DNA of 25,671 nt from CAYQDR01 sp964416315 (lineage in GTDB: Bacteria > Methylomirabilota > Methylomirabilia > Rokubacteriales > DASRDR01), in contig CAYQDR010000066.1 in assembly GCA_964416315.1 (NCBI GenBank), positions 1 to 25,671 of the forward strand, in the 5' to 3' direction. The translations under genes and the position numbers were made by a program. Shown here in pieces: positions 7,891 to 13,940 of the stretch. The notes below the pieces were generated by a model. It searched no databases, had not been told where the DNA came from, and saw only the letters and a list, made by a program, of their open reading frames with translations. Each line of letters opens with the position of its first letter. Within the stretch, counting starts at the first letter, position 1.

Positions 7891-9381
7891 CTAGCCGGAG
7901 GCCGCGGCCTGGGCCGGATAGCGCGCCGCGACGACGCTCCAGGCCCCGCCGCCGAGCAGCTCCGCGAACACCGGCTCGAGCTCCACGACCGGCACGCGGA
8001 TCTGCCCCATCGAGTCGCGGTCCCGGATCGTCACCCGACGGTCGCCCGCCTCGCCCTTCGCAAGGTCACCCACCGTCCGCACGTCCACGGTCACGCAGTA
8101 CGGCGTCCCCACCTCGTCCTGGCGGCGGTAGAGCCGGCCGATCGCCGCCGTGTCGTCATAGACCGCGGTCCACCGGCGCGCCAAGGCGTCGCGGATCGCC
8201 CAGGCCTCGCGCACGATCTCTTCGCGGTTTCGGAGGAGCGGGAGCACCGCGATCTTGACCGGCGCGATCTCCGGGTGGAACCGGAGAACGACCCGCTTCT
8301 CGCCGCGGACCTCCTCCGCGTGGTGGGCGTCGGCGAGGAACGCCAGCAGACTCCGGTCGACGCCGCCCGCCGGCTCGACGACGTAGGGCACGACGTGGGT
8401 CTTCCGCTCCTCGTCGTAGTACGTCAGCGACTTCCCGGTGGCGGCGGCGTGCGCCTTGAGGTCGTAGTCGGTGCGGTTCGCGATCCCCTCCAGCTCGCTC
8501 CAGCCCATGGGGAACCGGTACTCGATGTCCACGGTCCGCTTGGAGTAATGCGAGAGCTCCTCCTTCGGGTGCTCGCGGAGGCGCAGGTTCTCCCCACGGA
8601 TGCCGTAGCGCTGGTACCAGGCGAACCGCTCCTGGATCCAGAACTCGTGCCAGTACTCGTCCGCCGGCTGCCCGTCGACCGTGTCGAGCGGGTTCACGAA
8701 GAACTCCATCTCCATCTGCTCGAACTCCCGCGTCCGGAAGATGAAGTTCCCCGGCGTGATCTCGTTCCGGAAGCTCTTGCCCACCTGGGCGATGCCGAAG
8801 GGGAGCTTCCGCCGCACCGCCTGGAGGACGTTGTCGAAGTTGACGAACATCCCCTGCGCAGTCTCCGGCCGGAGGTACGTCACCGCCGCCTCGTCCTCGA
8901 CCGGGCCGAGGAACGTCTTGAGCATGAGGTTGAACTGCCGCGGCTCCGTCAGCTCGCCCTTGCCGCACTCCGGGCAGAGCGCCCGCCGGGCCCCGCAGTG
9001 CTTGCACGGCTCCGCGCCGGGGATCACGAACTTGTTGTCTTTCTTCGCCGGGCAGTAGTGCGTCCAGGGCTGCTCGTCGAGCTGGTCGGCGCGGAACCGC
9101 CGCTTGCACTCCCGGCAGTCCACCATGGGGTCGGTGAAGCGCTCCAGGTGGCCGCTCGTCTGCCAGACGCGCGCGTGCATCAGGATGGCGGCTTCGAGGC
9201 CGACGACGTCCCGGCGCAGCTGCACCACGTCCCGCCACCAGAGCGCCCGGATGTTCCGCCGAAGCTCCACGCCCAGCGGGCCGTAGTCCCACGACGACGC
9301 GAGACCGCCGTAGATCTCGCTCGACTGGAAGATGAAGCCCCGCCGCTTGCACAGCGAGACGAGCGTCTCCATGTCCGCCAT
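7891..9381 (-). CDS. glyQS: Glycyl-tRNA synthetase, alpha2 (single-chain dimeric) type
   Basis: Class II aminoacyl-tRNA synthetase of 496 residues that charges tRNA-Gly. The N-terminus (LCKRRGFIFQSSEIYGG, SWDYGPLGVELRRNI) is diagnostic of the dimeric GlyRS. Two cysteine clusters (CRECKRR near 88; CKHCGARRALCPECGKG near 130) look like a zinc-binding insertion. Motif 2 is FRNEITPGNFIFRTREFEQME; the motif 3 region has EPAGGVDRSLLAFL. A C-terminal anticodon-binding domain follows, with DSMGQIR. Length is usual for the type. It sits inside a transporter gene cluster, which is odd for a housekeeping gene, and has its own putative promoter at 9388-9398. ATG 9381 has no Shine-Dalgarno sequence, matching a leaderless message. 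Confidence 0.95.
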   Translation of the reverse strand: MADMETLVSLCKRRGFIFQSSEIYGGLASSWDYGPLGVELRRNIRALWWRDVVQLRRDVVGLEAAILMHARVWQTSGHLERFTDPMVDCRECKRRFRADQLDEQPWTHYCPAKKDNKFVIPGAEPCKHCGARRALCPECGKGELTEPRQFNLMLKTFLGPVEDEAAVTYLRPETAQGMFVNFDNVLQAVRRKLPFGIAQVGKSFRNEITPGNFIFRTREFEQMEMEFFVNPLDTVDGQPADEYWHEFWIQERFAWYQRYGIRGENLRLREHPKEELSHYSKRTVDIEYRFPMGWSELEGIANRTDYDLKAHAAATGKSLTYYDEERKTHVVPYVVEPAGGVDRSLLAFLADAHHAEEVRGEKRVVLRFHPEIAPVKIAVLPLLRNREEIVREAWAIRDALARRWTAVYDDTAAIGRLYRRQDEVGTPYCVTVDVRTVGDLAKGEAGDRRVTIRDRDSMGQIRVPVVELEPVFAELLGGGAWSVVAARYPAQAAASG

Positions 9382-9387
9382 ACGACG

Positions 9388-9398
9388 AGCCTAGCACA
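9388..9398 (-). promoter_or_regulatory. Extended -10 element TGTGCTAGGCT upstream of glyQS
   Basis: TGTGC precedes TAGGCT, and exactly six bases separate it from ATG 9381, which would put transcription start on the A of the start codon (leaderless). No convincing -35 is seen. Confidence 0.45.
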
Positions 9399-9402
9399 TC
9401 CG

Positions 9403-9430
9403 GTCCCCTCCCCCATCGGGGGAGAGGGCC
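9403..9430. repeat. REP-like palindrome (CCCCTCCCCC / GGGGGAGAGGG)
   Basis: A near-perfect inverted repeat with an ATC loop and one bulge lies between glyQS and the permease gene. The right arm and its flank (GGGGAGAGGG...TCAGGGG) resemble 11807-11826 and the dispersed palindromes common in GC-rich genomes. It could act as a bidirectional hairpin for the permease mRNA. Confidence 0.45.
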
Positions 9431-9446
9431 CGAGTCAGGGGTTTCG

Positions 9447-10238
9447 CTAGCCCGCCTTCGGGGACCAGGGCAGGAGCCACCGGTGGAGGTACTTGAAGCA
9501 CTGGTCGGTGACGAGCCCGAGAAGCCCGATCACCATGATCCCGACGAAGATCCGGTCCGTGAAGAGCCCGCGCATCGAGTTCAGGATCATGTAGCCGAGG
9601 CCGCGGTTGGCGGCGACCAGCTCGGCGACGACCAGGTAGGTCCACGCCCACCCCATCGTGATCCGGAGGGTGTCCATGACGCCCGGGAGCGTGGCGGGGA
9701 TCAGGACCCGCGAGACCACCTGCCGGCGGTCCGCCCCGAGCGTGTAGGAGACGTCGAGGAGGTCCCGCTGGACGTGCGCCGAGACGTCGGCGATGAGGAT
9801 CATCTGCTGGAAGAAGGTGCCGATGAAGATCACCGCAACGCGCGCCTCGTAGTCGATCCCCACCCAGAGGATGAGGAGCGGGATCATCGCGCTCACCGGC
9901 AGATACCGCATGAACCCGGTGATCGGCTCGATGATGGCCTCGACGAGGGCGAAAGAGCCCATCAGGATGCCGAGCGGGATGGCGAGCGCGGAGGCGAGGG
10001 CGAACCCCGTGAAGATGACGAAGCAGGAGGCGCGGATGTGGATCCAGAGCGTCCCGTCCTGCGTCAATTCGACCGCGCTCCGGAGGACGTCGTGGGGCGC
10101 CGGCAGGAACTCCGGGCGGACCAGGCCGCCGTACGTCAGCACGGCCCAGCTGCCCAGGAGGCCCGCCACCGTCAGGGCGCTCGCGGCGACGTAGACCGAC
10201 CCCGGGATCGGCTCCTTCGGCGTGAGCCAGCTGCCCAT
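9447..10238 (-). CDS. ABC transporter permease, nitrate/sulfonate/taurine type
   Basis: Inner-membrane subunit of 263 residues from ATG 10238, where a GGGGAG stands about ten bases upstream. The longer in-frame start at 10319 would add arginine/proline-rich residues and is rejected. Hydrophobic helices are visible at about 18-40, 75-100, 104-130, 136-160, 200-222 and 232-250. The EAA coupling loop reads DVSYTLGADRRQVVSRVLIPATLPGVMDTLR near 170-200, matching BPD_transp_1 permeases of the SsuC/TauC group. Its binding protein gene lies 186 bases upstream, its ATPase beyond glyQS downstream. Confidence 0.93.
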   Translation of the reverse strand: MGSWLTPKEPIPGSVYVAASALTVAGLLGSWAVLTYGGLVRPEFLPAPHDVLRSAVELTQDGTLWIHIRASCFVIFTGFALASALAIPLGILMGSFALVEAIIEPITGFMRYLPVSAMIPLLILWVGIDYEARVAVIFIGTFFQQMILIADVSAHVQRDLLDVSYTLGADRRQVVSRVLIPATLPGVMDTLRITMGWAWTYLVVAELVAANRGLGYMILNSMRGLFTDRIFVGIMVIGLLGLVTDQCFKYLHRWLLPWSPKAG

Positions 10239-10324
10239 GACTCTGGCACTCCCCGCCCGCGGCCGCGGGTGGCGTCGGGTGAGCCCCGCGGGGTCCCGGG
10301 CGGATGGGGGTCCCCTCACGGCGT

Positions 10325-10354
10325 CCTTCCGCGATTCGCCAGAATCGCGGAGGG
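10325..10354 (-). promoter_or_regulatory. Strong hairpin between binding-protein and permease genes
   Basis: The arms CCTTCCGCGATTC (10325-10337) and GAATCGCGGAGGG (10342-10354) pair over 13 bases with one mismatch or wobble around a four-base loop. It is in the 186-base gap after the binding-protein stop. Such intercistronic hairpins often protect the upstream binding-protein message and lower permease expression; here that role is inferred. The remaining gap shows no gene. Confidence 0.5.
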
Positions 10355-10424
10355 CGCGTGAGAAAGGGGCCCGGAGCCCGGGCGCGCGGGGCGAGCCCGG
10401 CGACAGGACCCGCGGCCGGCGAGC

Positions 10425-11402
10425 CTACTTCACGAACGAGTGGTTGACCAGGTCCCTCGCGGTCACGCCCTTGGCCTGGAGCCGGCCGAAGCTCTGCCAG
10501 ATGTCGAGGGCGTTCTGGACGACCTTGTACATGTCGCCCGGCTTCTGCCCGCTCCCGAAGAACTTCACGTTCCCGGCCCGGTTGTAGAACTTCACGCCGG
10601 AGAGCGTCTCGGCGAAGACCTTCGGGTCCTTGAGCCAGTCGCCGAGCCCCTTGGCCATGATCTCGTTCGACTCGCTCGTGTTCTTCTCCCAGTACGCGAC
10701 GGCCTTGTTCCATGCGTTGACGACGCCCTGGATCTCCTTCCCGCGCTTCTCGATGACGTCGCGGCGGAAGATCAGGACGTCCGTGATCAGCCCCGGTGTC
10801 TTCGAGGAGTCCACCAGGACGTGCCCGTGCTTGGTGTTCTTGCTCTTCGTCACCCACGGCTCCCAGGTCACCGCCGCGTCCACCTTCTCGGCCACGAACG
10901 CCGCCCCGGCGTCTCCGGGCTTCATGTTCACCGCCTCGACGTCCTTTTGGCTCAGGCCCGACTCCCGGAGCAGCACGTTGAGGAAGAACTGGGAGACCGA
11001 GCCCTCCGCGAACGCGACCTTCTTCCCCTTCAGGTCCTTGACCGACTTGATCTCCTTCCGGGACACGATCGCATCGCCCCCGGCGGAGTCGTCGAGCGCC
11101 AGCACGTACTGGAACTCCTTGCCGGTCTTGAGGTAGAGCACCATCGTGTCGATCGTCGAGACGACCCCGTCGAGCCGCCCCGCCGACATGGCGAAGAAGC
11201 CCTCCTTCGGGTCGTCCATGTTGATCAGCTCGACGTCGACCTTCTCCTCCTTGAAGTAGCCCTTCTCGCGCGCGAGGAAGAGCGGGCCGTAGCCCACCCA
11301 GATCGAGTAGCGGATCTTCAGCGGCTCCGCGGCCGCCAGGTCCGCGAGCCCGAGCGCGCCCAGGACCAGGCCCACCAGCGCCCACGTCAGCAGTCGCTTC
11401 AT
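10425..11402 (-). CDS. ABC transporter substrate-binding protein, NMT1/SsuA-TauA family
   Basis: Periplasmic binding protein of 325 residues. A signal peptide (1-25, ending DLAAAE) without lipobox cysteine is followed by KIRYSIWVGYGPLFLAREKGYFKEEKVDVELI, the opening typical of the NMT1/ThiY-like fold. Further family blocks are GRLDGVVSTIDTMV, VSVKDLKGKKVAFAEG-like text near 125-140 and DAAVTWEPWV near 185. ATG 11402 has GGAGG five bases upstream and overlaps the TGA of the preceding oxidoreductase remnant (ATGA). The ligand is unknown; the ureohydrolase downstream in the cluster points to a nitrogen-rich guanidino compound. The related families import nitrate, sulfonates, taurine, thiamine precursors or guanidine. 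Confidence 0.92.
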   Translation of the reverse strand: MKRLLTWALVGLVLGALGLADLAAAEPLKIRYSIWVGYGPLFLAREKGYFKEEKVDVELINMDDPKEGFFAMSAGRLDGVVSTIDTMVLYLKTGKEFQYVLALDDSAGGDAIVSRKEIKSVKDLKGKKVAFAEGSVSQFFLNVLLRESGLSQKDVEAVNMKPGDAGAAFVAEKVDAAVTWEPWVTKSKNTKHGHVLVDSSKTPGLITDVLIFRRDVIEKRGKEIQGVVNAWNKAVAYWEKNTSESNEIMAKGLGDWLKDPKVFAETLSGVKFYNRAGNVKFFGSGQKPGDMYKVVQNALDIWQSFGRLQAKGVTARDLVNHSFVK

Positions 11403-11773
11403 GCGAACCTCCCTCCCCTCGTCGGATCGAGCTTGAGCTGCACCTGCACCTCGCCCACCCGCGACGTCGCGGGTCCCGGCGCGGCGCCCCCGAACCGGTG
11501 GCGGCGCTCCTCCGCCGGCCGGCCGAGGAGCACCCGGTCGAGCCGCGCCCCTGGTGCCCCCGCGCCCACGAACGCCCGTCGCACGTCCATCGGGTTCCGC
11601 CGGAGCTCCCTCGCCCACGGCCCGAGGGCGACCCGGGCCTGGATGAGCCCCTTGACCATCCCGAGGTCGTTGAGGAGCCCCACGTCCTCCGCCGGACCGA
11701 GCAGGAGCGCGCCGACGACCCGGTCGTCGTCCCACACCAGCTTCCGGTAGAGGGGCCGGCCCGGGTTGACCAC
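11399..11773 (-). pseudogene. C-terminal remnant of an FAD-dependent pyridine-nucleotide oxidoreductase
   Basis: The 124-codon frame contains YRKLVWDDDRVVGALLLG, which resembles the C-terminal domain of rubredoxin-reductase or NirB-like flavoproteins. NDLGMVKGLIQARVALGPW and a tail follow. No FAD or NAD(P) Rossmann motifs lie upstream: the frame runs directly into REP-like sequence and the 3' end of sufS. The first 300 or so residues of such an enzyme are therefore missing. The GTG at 11773 is only the first in-frame start. The stop TGA overlaps the start of the binding-protein gene, so the coupling of a former operon survives. It may still be translated to couple that gene. The family call is from memory of the motif and needs a profile search. 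Confidence 0.5.
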
Positions 11774-11799
11774 GACGCTCGTCTCCCGGCCGTCGGCCC

Positions 11800-11828
11800 G
11801 CCCTGCCGGGGAGAGGGTCAGGGTGAAG
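11800..11828. repeat. REP-like fragment (CCCTGCCGGGGAGAGGGTCAGGG)
   Basis: The 64 bases between the oxidoreductase remnant and sufS carry a GGGGAGAGGGTCAGGGTGAAGG string. It resembles the right half of the palindrome at 9403-9430 and the dispersed GGGAGAGGG-type repeats of GC-rich bacteria. Confidence 0.35.
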
Positions 11829-11837
11829 GTCGGCCGT

Positions 11838-13088
11838 TCAGCGCGCCGAGGAGCGGAGCCGGCCCACGCCGAGCAGCTCGTGGGCCCGCCGGAGCCCGGC
11901 CACCAGCGCCGCGATGTCGTCCGGGGTCGTGTAGAGGTAGAAGCTCGCCCGCGCGGTCCCCACCACGCCGAGCCGCCGCATCAAGGGCTGCGCGCAGTGG
12001 TGCCCCGCGCGCACGGCGATCCCCTCGCTGTCGAGCGCCGCGGCCAGGTCGTGCGGGTGGATCCCGGGCAGGTTGAACGACACGACGCCGAGCCGCGCCT
12101 CGGGGTCCTCCGGCCCGTAGAGCTGGAGGTCCTCGACCTCGGGGAGGCGCGCGAGGGCCTCGCGGGTCAGCTCCGCCTCGTGCACGCGGATCGCGTCCCA
12201 GCCGAGCCCCTCGAGGTACGCGATCGCCGCACCCAGCCCGATCGCCCCCGCGATGGGCGGCGTCCCCGGCTCGAACCGCCACGGCAGGTCGTTCCAGGTC
12301 ACCCGGTCGAGCCAGACCTCCTTGATGATCTCGCTCCCGCCGAACGCGGGCTCGAGCGGCTCGAGGATCTCCCGCCGGCCGTAGAGGACGCCGATCCCCG
12401 TCGGCGCCCCGAGCTTGTGCCCGGAGAACGCGTAGAAGTCCACGCCCAGCGCCGCCACGTCCACGGGCAGGTGCGGCGCCGCCTGGGCGCCGTCGATGAG
12501 GACGCGCGCCCCGGCCGCCTGCGCGCGCTCGACGATCTCGGCGACGGGGTTCACCGTGCCGAGGACGTTCGAGACGTGGGTGAGCGCGACGAGGCGCGTC
12601 CGTCGGGTGAGCAGGCGGTCCAGGGCGCCCAGGTCCAGGTGGCCACCCTCCGTGACCGGCACGTAGCGGAGGCGCAGCTTCCGCTCGCGCGCGAGCAGGA
12701 GCCACGGGACCAGGTTCGAGTGGTGCTCCATCTCGGTGAGGAGGATCTCGTCCTCCTCGGCAAGGGCCGGGCGCGCCCAGGTGTGGGCGACCAGGTTGAT
12801 CGCCTCCGTCGTCCCCTTCGTGAAGATGATCTCCTCGCGATGCCGCGCGCCGATGAACGCCCGCACGCGGTCCCGCGCCGCCTCGAAGAGCTCGGTCGCC
12901 TCCTCGCCGAGCGTGTGGATCGAGCGGTGGACGTTGGCGTTCGAGCGCTCGTAGTAGGCGCGGAGGGCGTCGAGCACCGCCCGGGGCTTCTGGGCGGTGG
13001 CCGCGGAGTCGAGGTAGACGAGCCGCCGGCCGCCGATCGTGCGTTCGAGGATCGGAAAGTCCGCGCGGACGCGCTCGCCCAGGGTCAC
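11838..13088 (-). CDS. sufS: Cysteine desulfurase SufS
   Basis: PLP enzyme of 416 residues that takes sulfur from cysteine and hands it to SufU for Fe-S cluster assembly. Catalytic features are all visible: H123 in EMEHHSN, D199 in LIDGAQAAPH, the PLP lysine K225 in SGHKLGAPTG, and the persulfide cysteine C365 in RAGHHCAQPLM. Length is standard for group II desulfurases. The GTG start at 13088 overlaps the sufU TGA (GTGA), with AAGGTGA eight bases upstream inside sufU, so the two are translationally coupled. Longer in-frame readings through sufU are artefacts. No sufBCD is in the window. Confidence 0.95.
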   Translation of the reverse strand: MTLGERVRADFPILERTIGGRRLVYLDSAATAQKPRAVLDALRAYYERSNANVHRSIHTLGEEATELFEAARDRVRAFIGARHREEIIFTKGTTEAINLVAHTWARPALAEEDEILLTEMEHHSNLVPWLLLARERKLRLRYVPVTEGGHLDLGALDRLLTRRTRLVALTHVSNVLGTVNPVAEIVERAQAAGARVLIDGAQAAPHLPVDVAALGVDFYAFSGHKLGAPTGIGVLYGRREILEPLEPAFGGSEIIKEVWLDRVTWNDLPWRFEPGTPPIAGAIGLGAAIAYLEGLGWDAIRVHEAELTREALARLPEVEDLQLYGPEDPEARLGVVSFNLPGIHPHDLAAALDSEGIAVRAGHHCAQPLMRRLGVVGTARASFYLYTTPDDIAALVAGLRRAHELLGVGRLRSSAR

Positions 13089-13471
13089 GAGGTCACCTTC
13101 AGGGCCGCGAGCGCGCCCCGGAGGACGTCCAGCGGGAGCGTCACGCAGCGGAGCCGCGAGGGTCGGATGTCCGCCTGGAGCGCCGCGAGCAGGCGCTCGC
13201 GATCCACGCCCGCCGCCTCGCGGACCGGCCGGCCTTCGACCATCTCGGCCAGGAGGTCGGCCGAGGCCAGCGCGATGGCGCACGCGTCGCCCCGGTAGCG
13301 CACGGCCTCGATCGCCGGCGTCCGTCCCCCGTCCAGGCGCAGCTCGATCCGGACTCGGTCGCCGCAGAGCGGGTTCACGTCCTCGTGGGCCGCGTCGGGC
13401 GCGTCCAGCTCGCCGAAGTAGCGCGGGTGGCGGAAACGGTCGAGGATGACGTCGCTGTACAGCGCGCCCAC
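13085..13471 (-). CDS. sufU: SufU, zinc-dependent sulfur acceptor/scaffold
   Basis: Small protein of 128 residues that receives persulfide sulfur from SufS. The zinc/sulfur ligands expected of SufU are present: C36 with D38 (NPLCGD), C64 (GDACAIALAS, for GxGCAISxAS) and C109 (RLRCVTLPLD). The N-terminus YSDVILDRFRHPRYFGEL is also typical. GTG 13471 is the only reasonable start. It has no Shine-Dalgarno sequence, and the upstream -10 places transcription start on the start codon. It forms a two-gene operon with sufS. Confidence 0.95.
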   Translation of the reverse strand: MGALYSDVILDRFRHPRYFGELDAPDAAHEDVNPLCGDRVRIELRLDGGRTPAIEAVRYRGDACAIALASADLLAEMVEGRPVREAAGVDRERLLAALQADIRPSRLRCVTLPLDVLRGALAALKVTS

Positions 13472-13477
13472 GCAGGC

Positions 13478-13506
13478 ACCCTAGCACACGGGGCCCGTTC
13501 GGTCAA
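13478..13506 (-). promoter_or_regulatory. Putative sufUS promoter (TTGACC - 17 - TAGGGT, extended -10)
   Basis: On the minus strand TTGACC (13506-13501) and TAGGGT (13483-13478) are 17 bases apart, and the latter is preceded by TGTGC. Six bases then separate it from GTG 13471, predicting a leaderless mRNA. Confidence 0.55.
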
Positions 13507-13745
13507 CCGGGAAGCGGACTTACGTGGCGTCTCCTCACTTCGGGCGGGCCAGGCAGTCGAGCATCGCGTCGGTCAGGCCAAGGAGGCACGCGTTCTTGCG
13601 CAGGACGATGGTTCGACTCTCGGGTCCCGGGTTGATCTGGCACGGCTGGCCCCCGTACCAGGAGGTCGAGGATGTGGTTGTGGAGGTCGATCAGCACCAC
13701 GCTGCTCTCCTCATCTGTCGCATGAGGCCAAACGACGAATGCGGC
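13507..13745. other. Intergenic region between divergent operons with a possible relic frame
   Basis: Together with the sufU promoter and the array promoter and leader, this fills the 469 bases between sufU and the first array gene. The minus strand from about 13660 to the TGA at 13535 reads GGQPCQINPGPESRTIVLRK then NACLLGLTDAMLDCLARPK. It looks more protein-like than its surroundings but has no start and matches nothing I recognise. No RNA gene or repeat is seen. Confidence 0.3.
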
Positions 13746-13775
13746 TTGACATTTCGGCCTTTCGAAGCGTATATG
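13746..13775 (+). promoter_or_regulatory. Putative sigma70 promoter of the binding-protein array (TTGACA - 18 - TATATG)
   Basis: A perfect -35 TTGACA (13746-13751) stands 18 bases before TATATG (13770-13775), in a locally AT-rich patch that stands out from the surroundings. The expected start is near 13782, leaving a leader of about 160-190 bases to the first array gene. No similar promoter is seen at later junctions. Confidence 0.6.
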
Positions 13776-13940
13776 TCAGGCGGGTTGCGCCGTCGAGATC
13801 GTGCGCTCCCAGGGGTCAGGAGCCCTGAGCATGATCTCCGGCCAGCCTACGCGTACCTTCAGGATGCGGCCGAGCGCCCTTTGGCCCAGCGAGTAGCTGA
13901 CCGTCCGGCCCTCGCGGGCAAGGCATCCGTACCTCCGGAC

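Noticed and set aside
4596..9450. Long plus-strand frames opposite nfeD, the ureohydrolase, the ABC ATPase and glyQS
   Set aside because: No motifs, shadow composition, and the minus-strand genes have intact catalytic motifs throughout.
11403..11500. Guanidine (ykkC) riboswitch upstream of the NMT1 binding-protein gene
   Set aside because: The gene start overlaps the oxidoreductase remnant, and I see no ykkC-like conserved ACGR blocks or paired helices there.
10440..13298. Plus-strand frames of 436 and 510 codons opposite the NMT1 binding protein and sufS
   Set aside because: Same reasons; low-complexity charged text without recognisable domains.
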